Shown: in pieces, positions 57,601 through 63,606 of the stretch | Layout: each line of letters opens with the position of its first letter | Position numbering within the stretch: the first letter of the stretch is position 1 | Origin: Symsagittifera roscoffensis | Lineage: Eukaryota; Xenacoelomorpha; Acoela; Convolutidae | DNA: 64,000 bases | NCBI RefSeq assembly: GCF_963678635.1 | Contig: NC_087064.1 | Coordinates: 79,276,512 to 79,340,511, forward strand | Reading direction: 5' to 3' | Made by a program: the position numbers and the translations under genes | The notes under the pieces: generated by a model | What the model saw: only the letters and a program-made list of their open reading frames with translations | Told to the model about the DNA's origin: nothing | The model's database searches: none

Positions 57601-58411
57601 CATGGTTCCATCATAATTTATTGTGTGTTTAGAAACCACAAGCGTGAATTCTTATCCAGTGCAACCGCCCTCTGCATCCACTGCCACAACAACAGCAGCC
57701 GCAACAACAGTCCAACTGAGACCCAAAATGGGCAGCCACGCCCTCATGCAACCACGTCGCACCACATCCATCCACGGCCACATGGGCCTCCTTCCTCCCC
57801 CTCCCCCTCCCCCTTCTCACACTCACAAGGACTCTAGACGAGACCCTAATCATGACCACATCAGGGTCCCACCCCACAATGCAGTCACAATGCTGCCCCG
57901 CACAAGCACCATCATGCCACTGGTGCAGACATCAGCATTATTCCTCCCCCCATCCAATGAGGACAACTGCCGGCACACCCCCACCCGCCTATCGAAATTC
58001 AAATCATCCACCTCCTCCCAACCCCCTCCTCTCACTCCCCACCCCTCGTCATACACGTCACCACTGTCAATGGTTAGTACGTACACCAACGCCACCGCCA
58101 CTGGAACCAATCCTGACAGCATCAGCAGCAGAAAGCTAAACAGGCGCGGCGAGTTTAACAGAAGTACCACAGACGACAGCATTCCTGCGGCCTCTCTTTA
58201 CTCTCAAGTTCAAACCGTCTACTATCACGAGTTGGATCCCTGCAGAATAAGCAAGTCCCCCCTAGGAGACGACACTTACTCAGAAGGGGAGTGCACAGTG
58301 ACTGATGCCTATGAGGAACTGCCCAGCTTCTCCGGCAACAGTGTGGGGGACCGAGAGGGATCTCTTTCGGACATCAATCACAGACCACAGTCCATATACA
58401 GCACATGCTGA
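18451..58411 (+). CDS. Robo-like Ig/FN3 single-pass receptor, C-terminal ten exons
   Basis: Predicted cell-surface guidance or adhesion receptor. Exons: 18451-18622, 22340-22562, 22891-23235, 28121-28320, 50346-50503, 51128-51517, 52016-52295, 53041-53175, 54072-54611, 57633-58411. All splice phases agree and the total is 3,222 nt. Product (residues counted from the window start): end of an Ig domain 1-57, Ig 60-180, FN3-1 about 195-310, FN3-2 about 315-405, FN3-3 about 408-535, transmembrane helix about 557-577, cytoplasmic tail 580-1073. The tail is rich in Pro, Ser and His, with tyrosine motifs (YYVPHYDVY, DAYEELPSF) and LLPPPPPPP, which resembles an Ena/VASP EVH1 ligand. Ig domains followed by exactly three FN3 domains and a membrane helix is the Robo layout. 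The family name is inferred; Dscam- or DCC-like receptors are alternatives. 5' exons lie outside the window. Confidence 0.8.
18623..22339 (+). other. Receptor intron 1: AT-rich, one MITE copy
   Basis: 3.7 kb with no exon seen. It holds long A and T runs (for example 19201-19260 and 19870-20000) and a hAT-type MITE copy at about 21828-22210. The branch and acceptor zone is around 22300-22339 (GTTCGTTCTGTTTAG). Confidence 0.6.
21828..22210 (-). mobile_element. hAT-type MITE copy, diverged
   Basis: Carries CAGGCGCGGATCTAGG at the left and the internal blocks of the family: GGTCGACC, the GCGCTGCAGGCAAATTT block, CGCCGAAGAGGCGCC, GGTCAGTCAGTC and GGGACCCTTTGGGTCG. Same family as 55416-55858 but in the opposite orientation. 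The right end is eroded and no target duplication is clear. Confidence 0.75.
22340..22562 (+). CDS. Receptor exon 2: first half of the last Ig domain
   Basis: The acceptor GTTCTGTTTAG at 22329-22339 gives the only open, phase-matching frame (phase 1 in). Upstream AGs at 22305 and 22312 are less likely because the first leads to a stop at 22353. Encodes YPGCKVPLFRRTPND, then VLLECSVEN (Ig Cys) and HRVHWFF (Ig Trp). Donor ACAG|GTAGAT, phase 2 out. Confidence 0.85.
22563..22890 (+). other. Receptor intron 2
   Basis: 328 nt, AT-rich, GT-AG. Nothing else seen in it. Confidence 0.7.
22891..23235 (+). CDS. Receptor exon 3: end of Ig, start of FN3-1
   Basis: Acceptor TTTGATTTAAAG before 22891, phase 2 in and 2 out. 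Encodes the Ig signature DAGEYRCEV, then a short Asn run (NNNNNT), then the start of FN3-1 (SEAQLSWLSNYP). Donor ACTG|GTCAGT. Confidence 0.85.
23331..23459 (+). repeat. 28-bp tandem repeat, 4.6 copies
   Basis: Unit CGATTGCACTTTAAAATAGT plus GATTGTTT repeats without visible change from 23331; the fifth copy is partial. It lies 95 bp after exon 3. Confidence 0.95.
24041..24629. repeat. 589-bp near-perfect palindrome (foldback element)
   Basis: The two arms of about 290 bp are reverse complements with few differences, meeting at AAGCTT (24333-24338) in an AT-rich centre. The arms contain matching blocks such as ACGCGTTTGTATT, GGTTGATTAATTCTC and GTTAGTTTGGGGCTAAAATG. The outer ends are CAAATAAGGTTCATTTTG and its near complement. 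There is no coding frame. This fits a long-hairpin MITE or foldback element. Confidence 0.85.
26310..26690 (+). mobile_element. hAT-type MITE copy, decayed
   Basis: Contains GATCCGACCCCCCTACC, GAGCGCGCGCCGAAAAAA, CCTGCGGCGCAACAAAT and the family 3' end AATCCTAGATCCGCCCTGG. The left TIR is lost. Confidence 0.65.
27146..27294 (+). repeat. About 50-bp tandem repeat, 3 copies
   Basis: Units start at 27146, 27197 and 27247 with GCGAACAAGAAACC or a close variant, followed by a T run, TAAGTTCATT and TTTCGACAG. Copies differ at a few positions and in T-run length. Confidence 0.9.
27627..27729 (+). mobile_element. Short hAT-type MITE derivative, 103 bp
   Basis: Ends CAGGGGCGAATCTA and TAAATCCGCCCTTG pair as TIRs. 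The 8-bp duplication TGTCTATA is perfect on both sides (27619-27626 and 27730-27737). The middle is a G run facing a C run, so the whole unit can fold as one hairpin. It looks like an internally deleted form of the 443-bp family member. Confidence 0.85.
28121..28320 (+). CDS. Receptor exon 4: FN3-1
   Basis: Acceptor TTGTGTTCTACAG, phase 2 in, phase 1 out. Encodes RDGRMAKWNKSMACH, then AGTECMAAVRAYSLQYN, a typical FN3 F-G region. Donor TTCG|GTATGT at 28321, the first of three similar donor-like sites in a local tandem repeat. Confidence 0.8.
28282..28412 (+). repeat. Local tandem repeat spanning the exon 4 donor
   Basis: Three degenerate units, starting GTCCAATTA (28282), GTCCAATTA (28325) and GTCCATTTA (28375), each end in TTCGGTAT, TTCGGTGC or CTCGGTAT. 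So the exon end and its donor were duplicated twice, giving donor-like GTs at 28321, 28371 and 28409. The second unit contains a C run. Confidence 0.75.
28770..29095 (+). mobile_element. hAT-type MITE copy, 5' end eroded
   Basis: Blocks CGACCAACCCTAAAATTTTT, GGCGTCTTTGACGCC, CTGCCTGCGGCGCTG, GGTCGACCTAAAACAGGTCG and the 3' end CTTAGATCCGCGCCTGAG match the family in order. Confidence 0.7.
29802..29845 (-). repeat. Dispersed hairpin motif, minus-strand copy
   Basis: Reads AGACTGCTCGTATCAGGGCA then AAACCCTGAATGTTCCGACT, the reverse complement of the motif at 56621-56664 with one changed base in the loop. Confidence 0.75.
31379..31788 (+). repeat. 5' LTR of copy B
   Basis: 410 bp, TGGAACCTGAT to GGTTAAAACTCA. 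Seven substitutions against 49899-50308 (1.7%), no indels seen. Confidence 0.95.
31789..33039 (+). other. Leader of copy B with a small ORF
   Basis: 1.25 kb between LTR and gag. A 77-codon frame with a true ATG runs 31876-32109; the product is basic in its middle (GIGRRPRTRDDIRLRR) and is unrecognised. The rest has imperfect internal repeats: TCATCAAGGCTTATCCTTGG and TCATCAATGCCTATCCTTGA about 72 bp apart, and GACCCAGG three times. It may hold packaging signals or a splice donor for env; neither can be pinned down. Confidence 0.45.
31791..31807 (+). promoter_or_regulatory. Candidate primer binding site of copy B
   Basis: TGGTGCGACCATAAGTC begins two bases after the LTR and starts with TGG, the complement of a tRNA CCA end. 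The tRNA species was not identified. Confidence 0.55.
33040..36740 (+). pseudogene. Long Gag of copy B (broken)
   Basis: The structural polyprotein region is about 1,230 codons, long for Ty3/gypsy. The first part (33040-34444) is basic (TKKRKIINKQRRITRKR) and unrecognised. A Gln/Asn/Pro-rich stretch follows. A capsid-like region lies about 35280-35900 with DGAAQKWFSVLP, typical of Ty3-type capsids. One CCHC knuckle (CNYCRRYGHKISEC) is at 36021-36062. A 220-residue Asn/Arg/Ser-rich tail ends with TGA at 36738-36740. Breaks include a frame change near 33500, a TAA near 33764, a TAA at 34831-34833 and a frame change near 35139. Treating 33040-34444 as the Gag N-terminus rather than a separate gene is inferred from frame continuity. 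Confidence 0.65.
36741..38040 (+). pseudogene. Protease region of Pol, copy B
   Basis: The aspartic protease cuts the polyprotein. The active-site triplet is in LFDSGAESNII (DSG at 37156-37164), and HNIIGIPFISKY follows near 37390. This frame is +1 relative to gag and overlaps it from before 36370 to 36740. A CCC-CCC run at the end of gag (around 36726) is a candidate shift site. About 110 acidic, Asn/Thr-rich residues precede the protease. A TAA at 38038-38040 separates it from RT in this copy; whether that stop is original is unknown. Confidence 0.7.
38041..39620 (+). pseudogene. Reverse transcriptase and RNase H of Pol, copy B
   Basis: RT copies the RNA into DNA and RNase H degrades the template. 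Seen: KIVLDARYLNSL, FTTADMNSAYNQMPL, the active site YLDD at 38677-38688, KFLGHNI, then RNase H with CDASNFGIGAALLQ, RECTAIIYTLTEY and TDHKPIIF. All are in one frame, but TAG 38125-38127, TAA 38473-38475 and TGA 38731-38733 interrupt it. A C run near 39568-39578 shifts the frame at the end. Confidence 0.9.
39621..41701 (+). pseudogene. Integrase of Pol, copy B
   Basis: Zinc-binding HHCC region: His at about 40215 and 40236 (GHSGSEKT), then CIICQ near 40330. Core D,D-35-E: IVDAFTHY (around 40485), VTDNGTEF (around 40615), NRLVEGMNR (around 40715). GPY/F module LRKGPYQII near 41235. A basic tail ends with TGA at 41701. A frame change near 40990 (two extra bases in a CA run), a short deletion near 41040 and a TAA near 41279 break it. 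Length and order fit Ty3/gypsy. Confidence 0.85.
41702..42759 (+). other. Pol-env spacer of copy B
   Basis: Aligns with 1369-2392. A second hydrophobic frame without an early Met is open from 42574 to the TAG at 42757-42759; it encodes two Ile/Leu/Phe-rich segments separated by CKCVKKSK and ends EEYYNKHK. Copy A has the matching frame ending with TAA at 2389-2391. CCCACTAG at 42752-42759 is a candidate acceptor for ORF-X. Confidence 0.5.
42329..42502 (+). CDS. Small hydrophobic ORF in pol-env spacer, copy B (57 codons)
   Basis: ATG at 42329, TGA at 42500. Product starts MLFSRSVNIFKN and continues as Phe/Ile/Leu-rich membrane-like sequence. It matches 1961-2113 in copy A. Unrecognised; possibly a small membrane protein of the element, or an AT-rich chance frame. 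Confidence 0.35.
   Translation: MLFSRSVNIFKNTILKFLINFFILFKLLFIFLFDTFEAFIVILIIFCNIFLNFLLPI
42760..43892 (+). pseudogene. ORF-X, copy B (broken)
   Basis: Same Pro/Ser/Thr-rich, Met-free frame as 2393-3499. Recognisable blocks: FQDNPYTFEER, EPVQRQAPLSEP, RVHFDIPQSP, then LNPPNITAQSLPPPF and YNPYSGLSYTC. Breaks occur at a C run near 43286 and near 43530-43690. Unlike copy A, it keeps the PSTPSLSQTSPTLFP stretch. It ends at a TAA (43890-43892) inside the env start. Confidence 0.5.
43880..46489 (+). pseudogene. Envelope-like glycoprotein gene, copy B (nonsense and frameshift)
   Basis: Better preserved than copy A over its first two thirds: one frame is open to the TAA at 45607-45609, where copy A has CAA. 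Further stops and a frame change follow (TAA near 45847, TAG near 45943), and the Pro-rich tail is open again from 46265 to TGA 46487-46489. The start ATG at 43880 corresponds to 3476 but is out of frame here through an indel in the signal-peptide region. The membrane anchor lies near 45985-46070. Cys-rich ectodomain blocks (RLPCENDQGYCDP, FPEDTCTTFQ, FYTCTKKVSP) are shared with copy A. Confidence 0.6.
46486..48297 (+). pseudogene. ORF-Z, copy B (broken)
   Basis: The ATG at 46486-46488 overlaps the env TGA (ATGA) as in copy A. Codon 4 is TAA where copy A has CAA. The globular part begins MPTLHWTAYYHVTNP at 47282. Frame changes occur near 47450 and 47950. The first-exon end TTAACAG|GTAAAT is at 48294/48295, with branch site TACTAAC at 48339-48345. 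The acceptor AG of copy A is AT here, so splicing of this copy is probably lost; the frame then ends at the TAA at the exon border. Confidence 0.5.
48298..49898 (+). other. 3' noncoding region of copy B, with the twin palindromes
   Basis: Aligns with 8050-9468. Palindromes AGGACGTCCT (49157-49166) and GAGCATGCTC (49167-49176) are unchanged. An 86-codon frame with ATG at 49607 (to 49867) has mixed composition and ends 31 bp before the LTR, but it is broken in copy A; it is recorded only as a candidate. Confidence 0.55.
49899..50308 (+). repeat. 3' LTR of copy B
   Basis: 410 bp, ends GGTTAAAACTCA at 50308, directly followed by the AATA duplication (50309-50312). Seven differences from 31379-31788. 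It ends 37 bases before receptor exon 5. Confidence 0.95.
50346..50503 (+). CDS. Receptor exon 5: start of FN3-2
   Basis: Acceptor GTCTTCTTTTCAG (ends 50345), phase 1 in, phase 0 out. Encodes INESASADDADGVEHGK, then VSFSQVQLHWTIHP with the FN3 Trp. Donor CAAG|GTAGGA. Only 37 bases of original intron separate it from the LTR. Confidence 0.8.
50700..51035 (+). mobile_element. hAT-type MITE copy, strongly decayed
   Basis: Keeps GGCACAGATTTGACCCCCC, CAGCCGATTAACCCTCAAG, GCCCGCAGCGCAGAAAGTTT and AATTTAGTCTACCTAAAAAA in family order; both TIRs are lost. Confidence 0.55.
51128..51517 (+). CDS. Receptor exon 6: end of FN3-2, start of FN3-3
   Basis: Acceptor CATGTACTTTAG, phase 0 in and out. Encodes LKWRTPDGSWRSWRLGN and STFYECFVVG (FN3-2), the linker PPPSPPRNL, then SSVVITWDEP and ITGYQVWYSS (FN3-3). 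Donor TGAG|GTACAA. Confidence 0.9.
51568..51928 (+). mobile_element. hAT-type MITE copy, 361 bp, in intron 6
   Basis: TIRs CAGGGGCGG and CCGCCCCTG. Flanks TTCCTGAG (51560-51567) and CTCCTGGG (51929-51936) agree at 6 of 8 bases, so the insertion is older than 55416-55858. A CCCCCCT-type repeat lies near 51867-51904. Confidence 0.85.
52016..52295 (+). CDS. Receptor exon 7: end of FN3-3 and transmembrane helix
   Basis: Acceptor CTCCCTTTTTAG, phase 0 in, phase 1 out. Encodes IRVEVAALSGLVLG, close in style to the last strands of Robo FN3-3, a Pro-rich stalk, then LLVSVGVLLWLLLLSFCVFI (about 52196-52255) and the stop-transfer residues RRCHLSRK. Confidence 0.9.
52296..53040 (+). other. Receptor intron 7
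   Basis: 745 nt, GT-AG, no exon or clear repeat seen apart from a short inverted GAAAAATGGTCA / TGACCATTTTTC pair near 52690-52725. Confidence 0.6.
53041..53175 (+). CDS. Receptor exon 8: juxtamembrane tail
   Basis: Acceptor TTTGTTGTTTCAG, phase 1 in and out. Encodes HPNSQWFTMEDAFRQGVYPG then DNYDHPRNHQQ, a hydrophilic juxtamembrane stretch with two Tyr. Donor ACAG|GTAACA. Confidence 0.8.
53176..54071 (+). other. Receptor intron 8
   Basis: 896 nt, AT-rich, GT-AG. No further feature seen. Confidence 0.6.
54072..54611 (+). CDS. Receptor exon 9: cytoplasmic tail, His-rich start
   Basis: Acceptor ATTCTTTTCAG, phase 1 in and out. Encodes a His cluster (CHHHHYHQHHHPY), Ser-rich stretches, and the tyrosine-rich segment GSYYVPHYDVYDAAAG, then NLYERATSP. 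Donor CCAA|GTAATT is weak but supported by phase with exon 10. Confidence 0.8.
55416..55858 (+). mobile_element. hAT-type MITE, 443 bp, best copy
   Basis: TIRs CAGGGGCGGATTTAGG and CCTAGATCCGCCCCTG. The 8-bp duplication ATAGGTCA is perfect (55408-55415 and 55859-55866). Internal GGCGCCTTCGGCGCC and GAGCGCGCGCCAAAAAAA blocks are shared by the other copies. There is no transposase, so it needs an autonomous hAT element elsewhere. Confidence 0.92.
55981..56024 (+). repeat. Dispersed hairpin motif
   Basis: CGGTCAAAATATTCAGGGCT, TTGTCCTGATATACGAGCAG, TCTT. One change disrupts the CAGGGC/GCCCTG pairing. Confidence 0.7.
56621..56664 (+). repeat. Dispersed hairpin motif, best copy
   Basis: GAGTCGGAACATTCAGGGCT, TTGCCCTGATATACGAGCAG, TCTT. 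CAGGGCTTTGCCCTG forms a 6-bp stem with a 3-base loop. Confidence 0.75.
57633..58411 (+). CDS. Receptor exon 10: C-terminal tail and stop
   Basis: Acceptor TTGTGTGTTTAG, phase 1 in, stop TGA 58409-58411. Encodes 259 residues: a Thr/Ala-rich start, MGLLPPPPPPPSHTHK (an LPPPP motif resembling Ena/VASP ligands), Ser/Thr-rich sequence, VQTVYYHELDPCRI, and TVTDAYEELPSFSGN near the end. Confidence 0.9.
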
Positions 58412-59588
58412 TCGGCACAAACAATTGTGCTAAAAAGACAATTGAATCCAGTTCCCCACCCCCGACAGACACTCCAAACTCAAAAGTAGGAGCAAACGAA
58501 ACAAATCAAATGTCAACACGAAGGAAAGTGTGGAATTGCTGCGGCAATACCTACTAGAATGTATAACACAATATTTTTGTACATTTTCATTTTTACATAA
58601 AAAACGGTCATTAAAAAAATATTTTCAGATATCTCTTGTAAAAGAAAAGAGAGATACGCAGCCGAGAGAGATACGCAGCCGAGAGAGATACGCAGCGGTG
58701 CTTTAAATTTGTACTTGCGCTATAAAACATTGACTTTGCAACAGAATGTTACGAATGTAAAGGTTACCGCATCACAACAGCACTATCAGCGGCAATTATC
58801 CTCATGAATGTATTTTCAAACTGCCCCAGGCAACATATTTTTCAAGCTCAGGATATCAGCATCTTCGAGAAAACTCATGAAAGTTTCAATTGAAACTGTT
58901 GATATGACAATCAACATTTATCAGACACCCCCCCCCCGCCCGCTGAAATTCGACCACCTGACTACTCAAAGTCGACCCACCCCTCTTTGATACTTTTTTG
59001 GAACTTCCATTTTTTGATGACAACTTTTGGCTGACAAGTTTTTTTGCATGTTGTTTTTTTTTCAATTCAAATAAGGCACAAGAAGTCAAAATAGGGTCTT
59101 ATTGTGACTTGGAAAATGTTCAAAAACTTGATTGATCGACCTAAAGAAAAGGTTGACAAAGTTTTCGACAAAAATTGAAAATCTCCCACCCTTGAGAAAA
59201 TCCTAGAATCATGGTTAAACCCAAGTTTTAACACCACATGAATATTTTAAACAACACAAAATGAAACAACAGCCGACTTGACCATGGCCGAAATAGTTTT
59301 GAAAGGAAAACAATAGGCGACACGAAAAACTCTTCCGGAAATTGACCCAGAAAATATTCGACGCGGAAATAATTGAAACGGAAACTAAACCAATTCGAGT
59401 AGCTTAAACCACAAACAAATGTATTTTTAAAAAAGATTTTCAATACAACGGATGTTCGCAATTACGTATTCTTTTAATCTGATAAATTGTTCTCATAATG
59501 TTTCAGAAATTCCATTAAACCACTATATGCTGAAGTTTTTGGCCCTGTGACTAAAATTTGGGGATGCCTAAGCCTGCATCGCATTTTC
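58412..59588 (+). other. 3' UTR and downstream DNA of the receptor gene
   Basis: No AATAAA is near; ATTAAA at 58610-58615 is the best poly(A) signal candidate. A 17-bp array (unit GAGAGATACGCAGCCGA, three copies, about 58648-58696) follows. A decayed hAT-type MITE (about 58925-59210, 3' end GAGAAAATCCTAGAATC) lies downstream. Confidence 0.5.
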
Positions 59589-60207
59589 TTACTTTTCTGA
59601 AGCCTCGTCTCTGGTTTTTTTAAAATCAGCTTTCACAAAACTTGACAAGCTGTCTATAAATCCTATGTTATATGTATAGCCATCGACCGCTTGTTTCTCC
59701 ATTCTGTAAACTTCTAACATTTTTTTGTAAGTATCAGCCATCCCAAAATTAGCATCAATTATTTTCTTGCCTGCAAAATGCTTCGCTAATTTGATTACAA
59801 CCTTCTAGTCTTAATATTAAAATGTCAAAAACGTTTAAATTTTGGCAAACAAATACTATTTATGTTCAACAAAAAATCACCCATGTTACAATACCACCTT
59901 CCTATCTTAAGGATTACCTAACTCGTTGTCAAAATAATCTACACCAAAGATAACTTCTGCTCCTTTTTCTTGTAATTTGCAATGTATTCTTTTAAAAAGT
60001 CTTAGTCTTTCAGGCACATTCAGAGCAAGCTTTCTTTTTTTTTCCGTTTTAGTTTTTATTTTGACCCTATCACTGTCTTTATCTAAAAAATTTTCTTCAG
60101 TGAATTTTTCATCGCTGCGTTTGATCTAAGCTGACTGAAATTTCTTGATCTCCTACCTCAAGTGTCTGAAAATTTTTTTTCTCTGGATGTACTCCACATA
60201 GAGATAT
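59589..60207 (-). pseudogene. Unrecognised minus-strand coding fragments, gene or pseudogene
   Basis: Three coding-like pieces in order on the minus strand. 60157-60207 encodes ISLCGVHPEKKNFQTLE. 59918-60125 encodes KRSDEKFTEENFLDKDSD through GAEVIFGVDYFDNEL and ends at a donor-like TTAG|GTAATC. 59589-59785 starts after AAATTAG, encodes KHFAGKKIIDANFGMADTYK onward and ends with TAA (59589-59591). The last junction has matching phase (1/1). The first two pieces are only 31 nt apart, too short for a usual intron; a frameshift is more likely, which favours a pseudogene. Amino acid composition is normal, unlike chance AT-rich frames. Family unknown. Confidence 0.45.
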
Positions 60208-62049
60208 CTAGTTAAAAAACTATAATTCGTAAAACAAAAAAACTTCCCGGAATCCCAAATACTTGTTTGTTTCAAGAACAATTTTCATCACTGTTGTAGC
60301 ACAAATGATTTATTTAAAAACATGCGAAGTGGAACAACAACTTAAAAAAGCGTTCGAAAAAATGTAAATGTATAATTCATTTCCAAATTCAAAAAAACTG
60401 GCTACTGAAGAAATTCAACGAAAATGGCTACTCGACCAGACTGATTGACACGAAGGCGAAGATTAACATGGCACACAGAAGCAAAAAAAAAATGGTATAT
60501 TGATGCAATGAAAGCAATAATAATGACATAAGTTAAGCTAGATTTGATTAAAAAAAATTCATAGAAAATAGAAAAAAGTAGGATTCAAATGAACTATCTG
60601 CTGAAAAACACGAACAAGGCTTTTAAAACTCAAGTTTATGTTATACCGGCCCAAAAACCGAGCCGATAACCTCAGTTTCGGCTTAAAACCGTTGAAATTT
60701 TAGTTAATGAGATCTAACTCCGGGAGGAGGATGTGAGCGAGGGTGGGGGTGAGAGGGACAGTAAAGTTATTTATACGTTCGGTCTGTTGGACTAGGGGTT
60801 TACTACCAATCATTTCCAGCTGGAAAAACTCCTGCAGAGTTTGTAACGCAAACTCATAGTTGCATGTAAATGGTAAAATGCATGTACGTACCCATATAGG
60901 TTCTTTGGTTCAATTTGCTCAAAAAAAAACATTTTGCCAGCAAATGTTTCTTTCTTTCACAATCGACTTGAAACCGTCTCGGTCAAATTACACTGTTATG
61001 TATGTGCTGATGTTACACATGACAAGAAACTTGATTACATCCGGCCTAATCAATTTTTTGGCCTACAAATAAAGTTTTTGCGTATGTCTGAGTGTTCTTA
61101 TTGCCTTGTTTTGGTATTTCATTTGCTCGACAATGTACAGTCTAATATTATTTTTTAAGAACCAATTCACCTTTTTACCCCCGAATCTTCTCTGGCCGAT
61201 TGGTCCAAAATCAAGATTATTGCAAAAAAGAAAAACAAATCTCCCAGCACGCCTGTGAAAAAACTTCAAATGCCTTCGGCTAGAAAATTGTTTCAAAATT
61301 ACTAGCAAAAACTTAAATTCAAATTTTAAGATCCATTTTTAGTAGGCATTACTTTTGTTAACTTTGACAGTTCATCACAGTATTGAATAATTAATATCTC
61401 GTTAATGTATTCAAATTCCATATTAGCAGATCAGCAACAAAATCAAGTTAAATATTAAAAAAATGTGGCAAATATTGTACACTATATGATTACATTTTTA
61501 ACGGCTAGGAAATTGAGCAACCAGTTTTTCAGTAAAACAACTTAAAATCTATTATAAATTCAAATTTCAGTTACAAATCAGTTGATCAATTGTAATATGA
61601 AAACCTTGTTTATATAAAAGCATATATAGTCTTTACAAAATTAATGGCTTCGTAGAAATTCTACTAGTTGGAACGCGGCACTTACAAAAAAAGTAGGTAA
61701 TTGAAGTTTTAATTACTTCGTAAATTTTGATTTGATTTTCAACAAATCAAAATCCTCGACAACCTCTTCAAATGGTTTTTTCTTTTCAAGTATTTTTATA
61801 ATTTTTGAGGGGAATTTCATTGTTTCTAATGGATCCTTTCGAAGCCATTTTCATTGTTTTGTCATGCTCATTGTAGTCACAGTATGTTTTACTGTTCAAA
61901 CAAACCATCTCCGTTCAGCTCAACTCCTTTGGAAAATTGAGGAGTTCGATTGTCGAATTTCTTGTTAATATTGACTGACATTCTGTATAAATACCCAGTG
62001 CTATTACCCAAAAAGGTATCACTACTATCATCAAGTCAGAGTTCCCTTA
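60208..62049. other. Noncoding DNA
   Basis: One further minus-strand frame near 60225-60310 (VMKIVLETNKYLGFREVF, then a stop) may belong with the fragments at 59589-60207. Nothing else convincing was seen. Confidence 0.4.
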
Positions 62050-62570
62050 AAAAATGTCGATTTTGATCCCCACCGTTCAAAAAAATCCAAACATTTCAGA
62101 TAAACAATTTTTAAGATTTTTTGAGAAATGATCCCAAATTAAATTTAACTTCAGTACCATCAATTCTTAGTAAAAGAACAACACAAAAATTATCAAATTT
62201 AACCCCCACTCCTCAAAAAAACCCAAAAGTTTCAAAAAAACTAGTTTTTTGATTTTTTCAAAATTGATCCTACATTAGAGGTAACATCAGAATGATCAAT
62301 TCTAAGCAAAAGAACATTGAAAAAAGTATCGATTTTGAACCCCCACCACTCAAAAAAACCATAAGTTTTGTTAAATTTCTTCTTACTTTTTCAAAACTGA
62401 TCCTAAATTAAAGGTAACATCAGTACCATTAAGTCTAAGTGTTAAAAACAATGAAAAAAGTATCATTTTTGGACCCAATTTTCTCAAAAATCTACAAATT
62501 TCAATAATAAAATCAATCTACTGATTTTTAAAAGTGATTCTAAATTAAACGTAAAAACAGTGAAAAAAAT
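62050..62570 (+). repeat. About 136-bp degenerate tandem repeat, nearly 4 copies
   Basis: The phrase TCGATTTTGATCCCCACC or a variant recurs at 62057, 62193, 62329 and 62463 (spacings 136, 136, 134). Each unit also has TCAAAAAAA..., TTTTTCAAAA.TGATCC.AAATTA and a CATCAGTACCATCAATTCTA-like block in the same order. Confidence 0.85.
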
Positions 62571-62635
62571 TTGATTTGTGTTATCATTTTGTTAAAATTA
62601 ATTGTAAAACAGTCATCAAAAATTTTCTTTTTTCT

Positions 62636-62878
62636 ATTGATCTTTTATCAAATGCAAGTATGAATTTATACCTGGTCAACACTTTCTTTTTTTTTCCAAT
62701 TTTCTCCAGGAAAAAATGTTTTGTGGGACAATGGGAGGTGGCAATTACAGAACTGCCGTATCTAGCAATATTTAATTATGTAGTCGATGGTTTTGCTAGA
62801 TGCGATCGGAAAAATCACATCACCAGGAGGCACCAGCTCGTTCGCAGATTTCAACAAAAACATGCGTATGAGTCTTAA
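62636..62878 (+). pseudogene. Decayed fragment resembling a Polinton/Maverick capsid-type protein
   Basis: The frame reads LLSNASMNLYLVNT, a T-run region, then FVGQWEVAITELPYLAIFN. The spacing of the SNxSM motif, the NT and the G-x-WEVA-x-x-E motif recalls uncharacterised metazoan proteins associated with Polinton-type elements. It ends with TAA at 62876-62878 after a basic stretch. Recognition is from memory of the motif pattern, not a search. The frame is short and probably dead. Confidence 0.4.
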
Positions 62879-63186
62879 ATCATTTTAAACATATAAAAGG
62901 TTAGTTTTATCAAAAAGCATCCAAGCAAAATCAATACAAAAAAGACAACAAAGGGTCGCATGATGGTTTATGGGTTCTAAATGAGCAGCTGCCAGACGTG
63001 ACTGAAAATTTGATTACATTCAAACTTTTTTCGCAACCATTATCCAATGTCCTCCTGGTTCAAGTTTGGGTGAGTTGACTATTTATTTTATGTTGGCCAG
63101 TACCATTGCGAATTGAATTTCTTTTGCAGAAAAAAAACTGTTATTTTTGAATTTCAGGTGAGGAATTTTGTCTATGACTTTTTTCA

Positions 63187-63606
63187 GAGAATAAAAAATC
63201 CATGTTTCAAAACTATGCCGTTTTGATCAATTGAGACTGTTGTCAGTCGTTCTTCTATAACCAACGCTTCCATAGGTTCTGATGTCCCTCGACAAAACTC
63301 AATTGAATTTGTGAATTGCTCTAAAGTAGGCTGGCAGTATATGAGTTGTGTCAAAGTGTACAATGGCGTCACCATTTCAAACAATGCGTTTTGATGTTGA
63401 ATTATGTTTCAAAAATTCAACGTTTTCCAATGACCGCTGAAGATAGCATTCGGGCACATGGCAACTGCTAGTCGTCGTATAGGTTCCAATTTGAAAACAT
63501 CTTCCCGGACGAACTGATTCTGAGCCGCAGGTATTGCAAGTGTTTTGCTTTTCACTTCGTTATAGTTAAATCTATTACTCCATCTTGAATTGAAATGTGA
63601 ACCAAT
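63187..63606 (-). pseudogene. Decayed fragment resembling the Polinton-linked F54H12.2-like family
   Basis: A minus-strand frame of about 140 codons, open from 63606 to 63187 except for a TGA at 63409-63411. It includes NEVKSKTLAIPAAQNQF, VFKLEPIRRLAVAMCPNAIF and, later, EFCRGTSEPMEALVIEERLT. The order (a short basic lead, an IP-x-x-Q-x-x-F stretch, a basic hydrophobic strand, then an alanine/asparagine turn) recalls proteins annotated as F54H12.2-like, which belong to Polinton elements. A further minus frame at 63642-63869 may be the preceding part. Identification is tentative. Confidence 0.4.

Larger units (their letters stand above)
54612..57632 (+). other. Receptor intron 9: dispersed repeats and one intact MITE
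   Basis: 3.0 kb. Contains the 443-bp MITE (55416-55858), hairpin motifs (55981-56024, 56621-56664 and a diverged one at 57481-57525), units of the AT-rich repeat (about 56180-56520 and 56660-56850), and a stretch where GAATGAGCCCAATTTTT-like phrases recur (about 57020-57365). No exon seen. Confidence 0.6.
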
